A stretch of 64,000 bases of DNA from Rosa chinensis (lineage: Eukaryota; Streptophyta; Magnoliopsida; Rosales; Rosaceae), in contig NC_037092.1 of the NCBI RefSeq assembly GCF_002994745.2, forward strand, positions 1,771,501-1,835,500. The letters run 5' to 3'. The position numbers and the translations under genes were made by a program. How positions within the stretch are numbered: the first letter of the stretch is position 1; each line of letters begins with the position of its first letter. The notes beneath the pieces are model-generated. The model was given only the letters and a program-made list of their open reading frames with translations. It was not told where the DNA came from and did not search any database. This document shows, one piece after another, positions 23,588 through 35,074 of the stretch.

Positions 23588-25435
23588 TTGTCGTGGTCTG
23601 TCCTCACTTTGTCTCATCTTGATCCCCGAACCGCACAGTCTAAAATTGAAGTGCGGAGAATTCTCGATCTTCAGAACGTAGCAGACTCTATGCCTGATGC
23701 GTTTTCTGATATCGCTAAAGTGACAAAATCACATATACCTGCTGCAAACGTGCCTGCAAGGATTGATGTCCCTAAAAATCATGGACATGGTGCCACCCCT
23801 AGAGGTATTGGGCATGGCGCTGCCACCACTAATGGTGATGGAAATGTGGCCCAGGCCGGGTTCTTAGCAAGGAAACGTGGGAAGCCCAAATGTTCGATGG
23901 ATTCTCGCCCAAGAAAGAAAGCGAGTTTGGCACAAAGAGATCCATTAATCATCGACATAAATAACCCGTCTCATGAAGATATTCCGGATTATGGTTATGT
24001 CCAAGAGACATCATTAGGGGACGCTCCAATGTTAGAACCAATTCCAAGGAATAGGGAGATCTCCATGAATTACACTAGTGTACATGAGACGTTGAATCGA
24101 GATTCTATTATCCTTGATGATGTATTTTTATATTCTATTGCTCAAGGAATTATAGAACACGATGATATCGAACCTCGCTCCGTTGAAGAATGTCAACGAA
24201 GAGCAGATTGGCCTAAATGGAAAGATGCGATCTAGGTTGAATTGGATTCACTAACAAAGAGACAGGTATTTGGGCTTATAACGCTAACACTCTCAAATAT
24301 AAAGCCTGTTGGCCATAAATGGGTCTTTGTTAGAAAGCGTAATGAGAAAGATGAGGTTGTTAGATACAAAGCCCACCTTGTGGCGCAAAGTTTCTCACAA
24401 CGCCCTGGAATCTACTACGAGGAGACATATTCTCCCGTAATAGACGTTATAACGTTCCGCTACCTTGTCAGTTTGGTAGTTTCCGAAAAACTTGACATGC
24501 AGCTTATGGATGTGGTTACAACATATCTCTATGGGGATCTAAATTCAGAAATATATATGAAGGTTCCAGATGGATTTCAATTACCCAAGTCAAGTGGCTC
24601 TAAACCACGGAGCGCATTTTCAATAAGATTGAGACGCTCACTATATGGATTGAAACAATCCGGACGGATGTGGTATAACCGTCTAAGTGACTACTTGATT
24701 GAGAATGGATATGTCAACAATGAAATATGTCCATGCGTGTTTATAAAAAGGACAAGTTCCGGATTTGCAATTGTAGCAGTTTATGTCGATGACATGAACC
24801 TAATTGGAACTCTAGATGAGTTAAAGGAAACTGCTAAATACTTGAAATCTGAATTTGAGATGAAAGATCTTGGGAAAACACGGTTTTGTCTCAGACTAGA
24901 GCTCGAGCACCATAGTGAAGGGATTATGATCCATCAGTCAGCATATACTCAAAAATTACTAAGGCGCTTTAATGAAGATAAAGCAAAGCCTGTGAGTACT
25001 CCCATGATCGGCCGTAGTCTTGAGCCCGAAAAAGATCCATTTCATCCAAGGGATGAGGATGAAGACTTATTAGAGGCTGAAATGCCCTATCTAAGTCCAA
25101 TAGGTGCATTATTGTACTTAGCTCAATGCACAAGACCGGATATCTCATTTGCAGTGAACTTGTTAGCTCGACACAGTTTTGCACCAACACGCCGCCATTG
25201 GATTGATGTAAAGACAATCTTTCGATACTTGAGAGGTACAATTGATATGAGTTTGTTTTATCCCTACAGAGAGAAAAGAAATAACGGAAGTGTGGGATCG
25301 GACTCCACAAGGCAAAACCCCACATTCTGTGCTCCTCCTCCCCTCCATCAAAATGACAACGATGTCTTGATGGGCTTTGCTGATGCAAGGTATCTCTCTG
25401 ACCCCCACAAAGGTTGCTCCCAAACGGGTTATGTC
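23588..25435 (+). pseudogene. Copia integrase C-terminal region and reverse transcriptase
   Basis: After a stop at 23582 the polyprotein continues to another stop (TAG, 24233-24235), then the RT: NIKPVGHKWVFVRKRN, YKAHLVAQSFSQRPG, YSPVIDVITFRYL, RSLYGLKQSGRMWYNRL, and the catalytic YVDD box in AVYVDDMNLIG near 24785. It continues through STPMIGRSLE and GALLYLAQCTRPDISFAVN toward RNase H and is cut at 25435 by the solo LTR. Copia RTs usually read DDML or DDIL here. Confidence 0.85.
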
Positions 25436-27857
25436 TGATAGGACCCGACCCAGGAATCACCCCAATTACCTGGATATGAGCCTGCGGGGCCCACGTTAAG
25501 CGAAATCCTACCGAAAATTCGGCAGAACCTCCCCTAAATATGGGCTACCCAAAATTTCACAAACCTGGACATGATTACAACTTTAACTTCTACTCAACCT
25601 ACAATATCATATTTACAACCCAAGCACATATATTACATCCGAAAAGTTCAAATCCCAACATAACCTCTGTAAGCAACAACATCCATCAAACTTATAAGAA
25701 AAGGGTTATCAGAGCAACACTAAAACTAAGCCGATATCATACAAGATAGGTTAAGTAATAACCTACGGACAAAAACGGAAGCGCTGATTTCCAAAGTCCT
25801 TTGAGCCTGGACGCGATCTCGGCTAATCTGAAATCTGGGCATTTGAAAACGAAGGGCCCAGGGGAAAACATATAATATCCATTAGAGTGAGTGGACAAAA
25901 CCGAAACGAGAATCAAAACAATTTATGGTATGCTTCCCAATTTCTCTTTTCAACAAAACAAACATGCAGCGAGACTTCATAAAAATTTCCAACTCAATCT
26001 TTTTCCAAGAAACTCATTTGATGACTAGGAAGGACTGCTTCCTAGGCATCTCATGCCATCGGGGAGGGACTGCCACCCGATGATGCATCGGAAGGGACTG
26101 CCAACCGGAATAGGAGGCGGTGATTAGTTGGGACTGCCAACTAGCCACAGGTAGTAGACGGGACTGCCGACTAACTACCTCAAGTCATCTGGAAGAGACT
26201 GCCAACCAGATGACGCATCGGAAGGGACTGCCAACAGAGCTGTAGTCTGGAAGGGACTACCAACCAGACTATTACCTAGAAGGGACTACCAACTAGGTAA
26301 GATACGCATGCGCCAAAACTGGCCTCCTTGTCAACTGCTTTCTTTTTAAATCCTTTATTTTCCACAAAGTCACATTTACTCAAATAATATTCCAACTGAA
26401 AACTAAATACCATGCTGCATGTATTATTTAAACAAAATAAAAGTCCACTCACAAGTAAGTCCCGCAGCTACTCCTGCTGCCTGCCTGTGTCCTCCTCACT
26501 CGAGGGCTCAGTACGTCCTGTCACAATTGCATAGGATATAATTAACCATAATAAGGAAATACTTTCAAACTCAACTCATTCCCCTCGGAATAAGCATCCG
26601 TTAATCATAAATTGTTATAAAACTCCCACACTTCAAATCGGGATTAAATTCTATAATTTCTTACAATCTCAATGCCCTCCAACTCATAACAACTCAACCG
26701 ATTTTTAATTCGATTCCTCAACCATTCAATGACCTCGCTTAATCTAAACCTTCACAAGGACCGTTCGATAACTTAACAAATTTTTAATTCACTTCCTTCA
26801 TCACAATTTACCACCAAATTATAATATAAATCATTTTCCAAAATTTCCACATTCTTTCTTAATTTTTCTCCTTTTCAAATTCACAATTTCAACTCCAACA
26901 ATCTCAAATTCTCTCTACTTCCTAACAAATAATTCAACAATAGCCCTTCACTAAGAGATTTCACCCAAACACTACAAACATGACAATTCAAACAACCATG
27001 CTCAACATCAAAATCCAAAGAAAACTCAATATCCAACAAATCTCAAGTTTAACACAAAACTCAAAGATTAAATTCAATTCCAATCAACCTATCTATTCCA
27101 AAATCAACTTCATAACCCACACAACCATTTCTATACTGCAGCAGCCACCAAAAACAAGCAGAAATAGCCGAATTTAAACCCAAAAATATCAAGAACTCAG
27201 CAGCACTGTTCACGTCTCCAAACACCCTCAATTCTTCCTCCACCGGCCAACACAAGCTGCAAAAGTTAGATATGATCATCAACATCACCCCAGCAACCCA
27301 AAACTCCAAAGAAATCCGGCGAAAATCGTTGGAAAACCCAAATCGGAGCCAAACCCCGATTTTTCCCCTTTTTGCAATTCTCTTCAAATCTCCAAAACCA
27401 AGGCTACCCAAGGTGAAAAACTTACATAGCTAGAAGGAGAAGGAAGAGAGGATCATGCCGTGCCAAATGGTTCGTCCTGGGGTGGCCGAACGGCGACGAA
27501 ATCGTTGGAGGAAGTGCAGCGGCAACGGAGGAGAGGGGGGGGGAGAGAAAAAAACTCGGGCTTGTCCCGTTTTTTTTTTATTCTCTACTTTCTCTCTCTT
27601 CCCATCTGTTTTTAACCTCTCTTTTCCACAAATAATACTCACCCTTTTAAAATAACCAAGCTATGAATAGTAAATTTCTGTTTTTTGATCATAATTTTTC
27701 CGTAGAAACTCCTATTAAAACAAACTTCGTGTCCACAAACTCGATTTTACGTATTCTACGACATTCTCAAAGAAATTTCCTAATTTATCGGACTAAAGAA
27801 AAAGTCACTCCTCGGTCAACCACGGTAAAAAGTAACTAGTAGGTACGGGGCATTACA
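25436..27857. mobile_element. Large solo LTR (2,422 bp) with 5-bp TSD
   Basis: Begins TGATAGGACC and ends GGGCATTACA, the TG..CA form of an LTR. The 5-bp duplication atgtc is at 25431-25435 and 27858-27862. Removing the insert and one TSD restores the Copia frame as GYV then FTMGSTVISWRSTKQT, so the insertion is exact. No coding domain, primer site or second LTR is inside, so recombination between two LTRs probably removed the internal part. A hairpin array lies at 26025-26300. The family is unknown; its size suggests a large Gypsy or LARD-type element. Confidence 0.85.
26025..26300 (+). repeat. Array of about nine short hairpins with constant loop and variable stems
   Basis: Units recur about every 30 bp, each with a loop close to aagggactgccaa flanked by complementary arms. 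Stems by eye: 26025-26045 (6 bp), 26057-26082 (7 bp), 26089-26107 (weak), 26125-26143 (7 bp), 26151-26178 (10 bp with one mismatch and a bulge), 26184-26214 (9 bp), 26217-26240 (decayed), 26243-26271 (8 bp), 26272-26300 (8 bp). The arm sequences differ between units yet remain self-complementary, while the loop core ggact(g/a)cc hardly changes. Confidence 0.75.
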
Positions 27858-27868
27858 ATGTCTTTACC

Positions 27869-28294
27869 ATGGGAAGCACTGTGATATCTTGGAGGTCTAC
27901 TAAACAGACCATTGTTGCTACTTCCTCAAATCATGCAGAGATTATTGCTCTACATGAAGCTGTACGAGAATGCATATGGCTAAGGTCTATAGTTAGACAT
28001 ATTCGAGGAACTTGTGGTTTGAAGTCTACTACAGATGAACCTACATGCATTTATGAGGATAATGCAGCTTGTATTGAACAAATGAAATTAGGTTTCATCA
28101 AGGGCGACAACACCAAGCATATATCGCCCAAGTTCTTTTTCAATCAGCAACAACAGGCACTTCTAAATATTGAAGTGAACCAAATCCGATCTGAGAATAA
28201 TGTAGCGGACTTATTTACTAAGTCGTTACCAAAATCCATCTTCGAGAAACATATGAAGAGCATCAGATTAAGGAAGTTATCCGAACTCCCATGA
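27869..28294 (+). pseudogene. Copia RNase H, downstream of solo LTR
   Basis: The frame reads MGSTVISWRSTKQTIVATSS, then EAVRECIWLRS, CIYEDNAACIEQM, TKHISPKFFF and NVADLFTKSLPKSIF, the standard end of a Copia polyprotein. It continues the RT frame across the solo LTR. A stop follows at 28292. A conserved spacer and polypurine tract lead into the 3' LTR. Confidence 0.85.
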
Positions 28295-28498
28295 TTGTAG
28301 CAATCAGGGGGAGATATGGACATCAGGGGGTGGTATGATGTCTACATGTTAGATCTCGAAGAGTGAAGGACATGTTGTGCTCTTTTTGTCCTTCGACCAG
28401 GGTTATTTTTGTCCCACAGGGTTTTTTTTACCTGGCAAGGTTTTTAACGAGGCAACAATCAAAGCGTCATCGCCAAATTTGAGCGGCACAAGGGGGAG

Positions 28499-28676
28499 TG
28501 TCAAAGGATGATGACATAATGTGTGCCTCTACAGACTAGGGTTTATAGTTGTAATAGGAAAGTGTTCTAGGTATTCAATTGTATTCGGATTCTATTACCT
28601 TTTGTATACCTTGTAACTCCTTATTTAAAGGGCTCCTATTATTAATAATATACACAATTACAATTCTCCTACAACA
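28499..28676 (+). mobile_element. 3' LTR of the Copia element
   Basis: Starts TGTCAAAGG directly after the purine run agggggag and ends ctcctacaaca. The related element at 60331 also ends its LTR with tctctacaaca. A promoter-like ccttatttaaagggctcc lies at about 28618. Length is about 178 bp by these limits. No matching 5' LTR is in the window. Confidence 0.6.
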
Positions 28677-28699
28677 ATTATTCCATCAGCAATCCAATT

Positions 28700-29480
28700 T
28701 TATGATATCATAGTATTGACTTGTTTTTACCTCATCCGCAGGAAAGCAAATATGTTTCAAAATTAACTTCTTTATGTGATTGCTATCATGCCATAGATAC
28801 TAAAATTTACTGCAATAAACTGCAATAATTGGAAGAACTAGTGGTTAGACAAGACCCAATGCTGGTTTTCCGGTTTAGCGAGTTTCTAAAAACATGATCC
28901 GAAACTAAAAGAATCTGCTTCTTTGCTTTTACAAATTACATTTGCCGTCATACATACTCTACATCTGATATGGATCAACACAACAGGCATGATGGGTTGC
29001 ACACAAGGCAAGTTCTGGTCTAGTGGTCCATTACTCACTCCTCGTTTATAAATTAAATCTATGAGGATAGGTAATTATTGTTCTCACTTTTTCGTTTCTT
29101 TTTTGGGATGAATAGCTATCGTTGATTTGTTCTGTGAATAGCATGTACGAATTTCTGCTTTCTTACATCTAAATTGATCAACTCCTAAGGGAACTTCTTT
29201 TTCGCAGCCATTGTTGCAATGATTTCCTGGATACCTATGGCCTTTCCAGAACCATGGGTCTTCTAGTGGAATAAATCAACTCTGGCTGCAATTCATTCCT
29301 TACTGGCTTTTCTTCCAAATTTTGATCTGAATCTATACTGGATTATATTGTAGTATCAACTGCAACTTTAGGTCCTGTTGGAAGAACCTCGAGCCCCAAT
29401 TCATCCAATAGAAGCTTGGCTATTGCATATTTGACCTCTAAATTGTGAGCTGTTGACCTCATCACGGACTCCTACCATGA
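28700..29480 (-). other. Intergenic; weak coding-like fragment on minus strand
   Basis: Between about 29470 and 29200 the minus strand can be read in pieces as TAHNLEVKYAIAKLLLDELG, LPTGPKVAVDTT, then SDQNLEEKPVRNELQPELIY. The composition looks protein-coding, but stops interrupt it and I do not recognise the family. The rest of the stretch shows nothing. Confidence 0.25.
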
Positions 29481-29487
29481 TTAACAT

Positions 29488-29835
29488 TGTTGAGAGTATA
29501 TATACATCCCACATGGGAAAAATGAGACCTTGCTAGTGGGTTTATAAGGGTTTGGGTCACTCTATCCATTGCCAATTGGTTTTGGATGCGAATAAATCAG
29601 AGCCAGGTTATTCTAAGTGTGCATGCCTCACGGCCACACGAGCTCCACGTACGTCACCCAAAGTTGTCCACGTGTATGGCTTGAAAATTCGCCACACGTG
29701 CGGGAGCGTGTTGAGAGTACGTATATATATATTCCACATGGGAAAAATTGGACCTTGCTAGTGGGTTTATAAGGGTTTGGGTCACTCCATCCATTGCCAA
29801 TTGGTTTTGGATGTGAACCCCATATTACTTTATCA
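29488..29835 (+). mobile_element. TRIM retrotransposon, complete with TSD
   Basis: Two direct repeats, 29488 to about 29600 and 29709-29835, both begin TGTTGAGAGTA and share ccttgctagtgggtttataa and ttgccaattggttttggatg. The 5' copy has a small deletion near its end. Between them, just after the left repeat, is atcagagccaggtta, matching a tRNA-iMet primer site. The 5-bp duplication aacat flanks the element at 29483-29487 and 29836-29840. There is no coding capacity. These are the features of a terminal-repeat retrotransposon in miniature. Confidence 0.85.
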
Positions 29836-29840
29836 AACAT

Positions 29841-31530
29841 GTCATCTTTTACTGAATCTCCTGCGATCATAATTAAATTGTAACGTCAGCAAGCTCAAAG
29901 TCAGAAACTTCAAAGTACGGTTCCACATTCTAAGTTCTTTATCTCGCTTGAGTCTTACTCTTACCTTATTTTAGTGATCTATATGAATACATGGCTTCTC
30001 AAATTAAATATAGTCATTCGAAATGCAGTACAATGGTTGTTCATACCTAATGTAGTATAGTTCTCTTTGACCATTCACAGAATCGTAAGAACAACAATCC
30101 AAGCTTCAACCTGTTAGCATTATTGCAACAAATTTGAAAACATTCACCATAAGAACAAAGTGATGAATCCTTTAAAAGGATGCACACAAACACAATCGAA
30201 TAATAAAATGTTAACCAGAATGGCTAGCTATTCTTTAAACATATATAATACAATCATTCATTTTACCGACTAATGGAGCAACTTTGCTTTGAAAATCAAC
30301 TGGGTTGTACACGCATACCTTTGTAAGTCCTTACTCAATTCTTCGTGTTTGGTTTTTTTTATTGGATAAGAGAATAATGTTATCTGATTAAAAAATGGAC
30401 ATGTAATTAAAATTTTTAGAGTAATTAAATCATTTGAATAACTACATTTTTTTTATTTTAAAGATAATAATTTACTTTAAAAAAAAAACATGTAGAGTTT
30501 AATTATTAGGATCATAAGATGATCGTGGTTCGTGAGACGAGTTGTAAAAATCAGACATTAGCCTATCGAATAATCCCTAACACTATAAATCTTGATTAAT
30601 ACATTGCATGAGTTGGATAACTGATTTGTATGATCTAAATTTACCTTCTTTCCTCTCTCACACCAACTTTAAAATTATTCGGTAATACAAAGCTTGGAAG
30701 GAGAGTTGGAAAGCAGTTGACAAACTGGGGTGAAAACATAGGCTATTCAGTATTTTCATGGGTCCAAGAATCCAAGTGTTGATATTACAGTTTTCTATAT
30801 GTTGTCGATTTCTGTGAAAATTATTAAAAGATTATAATCTATGACTAAGTTAGGTGCAGCCGTGCAGCATCTGATATTGTGGGCCTCCACAGCACGGTTC
30901 AAACTCCAAAGATCAAAGCTGAAATTCGAATCTGATATTTTTCTTCAACATAGAGCTTGCGATATAGGGCCACGTGCTGGCCCATAACATGACCTAAACC
31001 CATTTCATTGTAGGCGTACTACAAAGCATCTGGTTTCGGGCCGAGAAAACACAAAAGCCCGGCCCAATAAAAATTGATGAATTGCCCGAATTGCCGCTGT
31101 CATTGTGTTGCATAAGTGACACCATCGGTTAGACCTCCGACGTTCACTGTTGTTTTGTTTTATATTTGATGAAAATTGTGATTTGTAGAACAAACCTACA
31201 ATCAATCGGACACTGAAAGCAACAAGTTTGCATACATGAGTTTAGAATTTGGGGACATATTCCTTTGTTTTTCATTACAAAATAAGCTCTATCCCTATCC
31301 ATCTTTTATATATTTTGGTTACCTTGCTCGACATGTAGAAGTGTAGAACAGTGAAGCATATGCACCGCCTTTATTTGTTTGCTTGTGATTAGTTAATTAC
31401 AAGTCTCAGAAAATTGTACCATTAATAAACAAAGTAAAACAAAAAAAGTTGATATTGTTTTTGAATAAGTACACTCAACTAATTGACAATAGTAACATCC
31501 ATCACTAAATTTTCTATAACCCTAGTTGAT
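29841..31530. other. Intergenic, AT-rich
   Basis: No gene, repeat or RNA feature could be supported here; only short chance frames and poly(T)/poly(A) runs. Confidence 0.5.
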
Positions 31531-31544
31531 CGTGGTCAAGGGTG

Positions 31545-31905
31545 GCGAAGTGCCACTACCTGATTTTGGGACTTCTGAATTGCAAGAAGTGGGGGCTTCA
31601 AGAGGGTGCTTATGCTTGCTTACTGGCGAAGACGATCGTATATGGGGTGCCAGAATCTTGGACGAAAACGGTTAAAATCCCATGTATAAATGTTGGGCAG
31701 AATTTTTATTTTTAGGTTAAAACCAATGACATGGTTGGTGGAAAATGGGAAATTTTATTGAATGTACGTGGGAAACCGGCTTCCTAGAATCCAAACAAAA
31801 AGTCGGTAAGGTATTTTGCAACTGATGATGAAGTTAGAACATATTATCCTGCTTATATCGGCTATGTAGACAGCCTAGTCTCACCCAATGCTCACAGTAA
31901 TTAAC
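31545..31905 (+). pseudogene. F-box-associated (FBA-type) domain fragment
   Basis: The frame reads LPDFGTSELQEVGASRGCLC then LLTGEDDRIWGARIL and stops. After frame changes, VENGKFY and, further on, RYFATDDEVRTYYPAYIG and YVDSLVSPNAHS can be read. The pattern, a GxLCLL strand followed by a charged turn and W, then an ENG strand and a C-terminal Y-x-x-SL-x-SP, is common in plant F-box-associated domains. No F-box is seen upstream. Broken in several places. Confidence 0.5.
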
Positions 31906-31909
31906 CTTG

Positions 31910-33240
31910 TTGCCAACGAAATCTGTCGTCTCAATATCAAAATTTTACGCACGTTGAGAACAGAAGTGAAGGATTAAGAGCAGGGATGGAAACAAAGCAA
32001 AGAAGGACAAGAATTTGCCAAACAGAAAAACAAGGATCATAAAGGAGCTGCCCTCAAGGGTCCTAAGTTTGCTGAGTTACTTCTGTTTTCGATCGACTGG
32101 TAAAGTGGTAAGGTAGAATAGTTGATAGAAACATGTTTACTTGTTCTGTTTCCCTTTCATCTTTGCTATTTCGTAAAGTAATTCATTTCTTGTTTCTATC
32201 TAAAGGATTATTGTGTTCTATACTTCTATATGTCATTCAGCTCATTTGATAATGAAATCCACACTCCATGTTTCATTTTTTAACATCTCATGTTTTACAA
32301 TCTACACAATAAAAAGACAAAACTTAATATACTAAAAACGGAAACATGGAATGTGGATTGTAAAATGGAGAATGTGAATTTCACTCTTCTTATAGTATTC
32401 TAACAAAAAACAAAAAAAAAGAGCTTATTTTAGTCATGACGCACTGTGTGTTCAAACATAAACATGTCTTTTGTAAGAGGAACACACAATGTCATTAACA
32501 TTTATTTTTTCTTGCCAATCAGAGTTATGTCCGATCTGAAATTGTAATAGCTAGTAAAGTATGAACTTGAATTTTATCAAGCCGATTTTTTAAATTTAAA
32601 CGATCAAAAACCAAGTGGAGCTAGCTTTTCTCATAATAGCATACATCCTTTTGTACTCCCTAGTAGGATATAGTCTTAAATCTCCTAATCGAGGGTCAGG
32701 AGTAGGACGCAAATCAGGCAGCAAACATGAGCAAAGCCTAGTACTAGCATGCTTCATGTTACAGATGCGTTGCATCAAGTTCTATGAGCTCCATCCAAAA
32801 TAAACAGGCTTTTCGTTTGGCTGCCAGAACGTTTAAAATTGTCTTGGAAATAATCTTCTATAGCGTTATGACGTAGGGGAGGAGCTATGGTGGTGATAGT
32901 ATTGTACGCTTGTAGAGCCTTAAAGCCTTTCATTTGGCATCTCAAAACTCAAAAGTAATAATAGTTCTTGGAGAATGCCCATCGTATGTTTGTTTGCCGC
33001 TTAATTAAACCCATTCTTTCACGCCATGAAAGTGCAAAGGGCTTGAGGACTCTTCATTTGCATTCAAGACGAACAAAAAAAACACAAATTAATTGCAAAT
33101 TTTAAAATGAAGAAAAACTACAGTTGATCAGAATTAATAGTTTGGAAACGTATATAGTATGTTCTAACTGTAAAATTCAAAACATTCGAGGATTGAATAT
33201 GTATCAGAAATTAAGGCTCCATGAATCGCCGGAAACGTAT
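31910..33240. other. Intergenic, downstream of zinc-knuckle gene A
   Basis: AT-rich. A pair of inverted sequences around 32265-32295 and 32340-32370 (ccacactccatgttt... and ...aaacatggaatgtgg) could be the ends of a small MITE-like element of about 130 bp. Otherwise nothing. Confidence 0.35.
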
Positions 33241-33244
33241 CATG

Positions 33245-34028
33245 TCACGGCCAGTCCGGAGGGTCATAGTTTACATCCGAATCATCAAGGTCAGGGCACA
33301 TTTCTAACAAGTGGCCCCATTTGTTACAACCAAGGCAATAATTTAATACTTTATGTTCTTCGCCATGGGCGTCCTTCTTCTCGCAGGGAAATAGGGTACC
33401 ACAGTCTGTACATATGTAATGTTTCTTCGGGCAAACTGAAGTTTTATGATCTCCAACGCTCAAACAGTATCGACAGAAAATGTGTTCTCTTTTGACTACA
33501 GGTTGAATCAAAGGGTTTCCAGCAGCTTCCGGTTCTTCTGCCTTAGTACCTCTTTGCAGTTCCATAGCTAAATTCAGGGAAAAAGAATGATGAAATTAAG
33601 ATCGGTTATTATGTGTGTGTGTGTGTGTGTCTGTGTGTAAGAAACATGACAAAATTGATTTTGGATTGGATGAGACATACGAATAAAGGAGCTAGATGCT
33701 TCATAATGTTCTTTCTTGTGGTCAGCCTCACTAAGGAGCCCTAGGTTCAGATCCTGATCAATCGAACAAGCACACACCGTGATCGTTTCTGTGTGAAAGA
33801 AAGAAAGGACTTTAGGTTAGTACTTAGGGCATGACATTGAAGAAAGCGTAAACAATCCTAACAATAATTCTAACAAAATGAAAACAAACCTTTTTTCCTT
33901 CGGAACAAACGGATCAGCCCCAGAAAATTGCTGATAATCTTTCTCACGAACCCTGAAACGAAAATCGAAAGCTTACCAAGACCCTCATGGCGCATGAGGT
34001 TGCGGATAATATTCCTGATAGTACTCAT
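33245..34028 (-). CDS. Zinc-knuckle protein A, three exons, 189 aa
   Basis: Proposed exons on the minus strand: 34028-33890 (139 nt), 33788-33681 (108 nt), 33567-33245 (323 nt), all GT..AG, giving an open frame of 189 residues. Exon 1 encodes an N-terminal segment rich in Ile, Leu and Arg (IIRNL, FVRKIISNFLGLIRLF), perhaps an amphipathic helix. Exon 2 encodes DLNLGLLSEADHKKEHYEAS. Exon 3 has CRYCLSVGDHKTSVC (CX2CX5HX4C), then CTDC with PC and a following EEH, then a canonical knuckle CLGCNKWGHLLEMC, ending in an acidic tail. Such knuckles bind nucleic acid or protein; the function here is unknown. It is head-to-head with the proteasome-like gene at 35075. Paralogues: 48465-49550 and 50558-52014. 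Confidence 0.7.
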
Positions 34029-35074
34029 GGCTGTGTGTCTGAACGTCTGAAAGGCAACAGTTAGGGTTTGAGCGTTGGGATGAGAGCGTTAGGTTTGTTA
34101 TATATAGGTGTTTGTCATCGCTTGTTCTTGTAAGCCAATTAATAATAATAACTAATCAAATTAGTAGGAAACCTAATCAAACTTGGATTCCTTTTTTCTT
34201 TTGAAATATTTTTTTATCTAATCGATTAGTAGTACGTACACTAGGAATCAGAAGAAAATCTTGACGATTCACCTTAACAAAATTGACAAGTCTTTTTAAT
34301 TTCCTGTTTTGATTTCCCTATTTAATTTTTATGCTTTCTTGTCTCAGACTACAAATATTCGTTTTTATTTTCTTTCTCTAGGAATATTATTCCTATTCCC
34401 ATTACATTGGAGTTTACTGCTCTATATAAACTAGGCACCACCTTAAATCATAACGTTCTCTCAATAATCAGTACGTTCGAGAATTATCCCTTTGTATACT
34501 TCAGGGGTAATTATCTCTTGTATAATTCAGTAGGCTTTCGTGTATCTCTCATATATACTTTGGTGGACTCTAAGTTTGATAGTTCATTCTCTCAGGCATC
34601 CTTTATTTCTGTGCGCAAAGCACGTAGTAGCTAAGAATATTCTTATACTTTGTAGTGTTGCTTGGGAGTTGGGACCTCTGCTAGCTTATCAACTGTTTTA
34701 TTCTAAATAACATTCTCCGAGTTTTGTCTTCAACAATTTTTCCTACCTTATCTGCATTATTTTGAAAAGTATTTTCTTTTCTTCCTTTTTTTTTTTTCTT
34801 TTTTTGTTCCATCTTGATCAAAAAATATCAGCATCAGTTGTTTTTCTTACTATGTTGTAGTCATAAGTTAAACAGTATATATGTATACGTAAACAAAATG
34901 GATTCGATTGTACTAGAAACAACAAAAACAAAGAGAAAAAGTTTTCTTAAATCGTAAATTTCACTCACAAAAATTTACAAAGATGACAAAAATTTACAAG
35001 AGACTACTTGCTTATTTTTTATGCTTTATCTCGCAAACTTTGACGGTAGATAAACTTTATCTTTTGACAGAAAC
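34029..35074. promoter_or_regulatory. Shared intergenic region between divergent genes A, with TATA box
   Basis: About 1 kb separates the start codons of zinc-knuckle A (minus) and proteasome-like A (plus). A TATA box (ctctatataaac, about 34420-34431) is followed by aggcaccacc. The same arrangement (gctctatataacta, then gcaccacc) is at 55420-55455 before the second proteasome-like gene. An acceptor (ttttgacag, ending at 35070) just before the ATG suggests an intron in the 5' leader; the paralogue has ttctgacag in the same place. Confidence 0.55.

Larger units (their letters stand above)
20817..28676 (+). mobile_element. Ty1/Copia retrotransposon, 5'-truncated and interrupted
   Basis: Domains in order: gag, CCHC knuckle, protease, GAG-pre-integrase, integrase, reverse transcriptase, then RNase H beyond a solo-LTR insertion, then a polypurine tract (agggggag) and a 3' LTR. 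Protease before integrase before RT is the Copia order. The 5' LTR, primer site and start of gag are missing, and the frame is broken in several places, so it cannot move on its own. A solo LTR with its own TSD (25436-27857) lies between RT and RNase H. A related degraded element is at 60331-64000. Confidence 0.9.

Noticed and set aside
26025..26300. CRISPR array reading of the regularly spaced repeat
   Set aside because: Nuclear plant DNA, no cas genes, and the conserved element is a hairpin loop with paired variable arms rather than a repeat with unrelated spacers.
34407..34634. 75-residue frame upstream of proteasome-like gene A
   Set aside because: Covers the TATA box and presumed leader; not conserved at 55420-55500 as protein.
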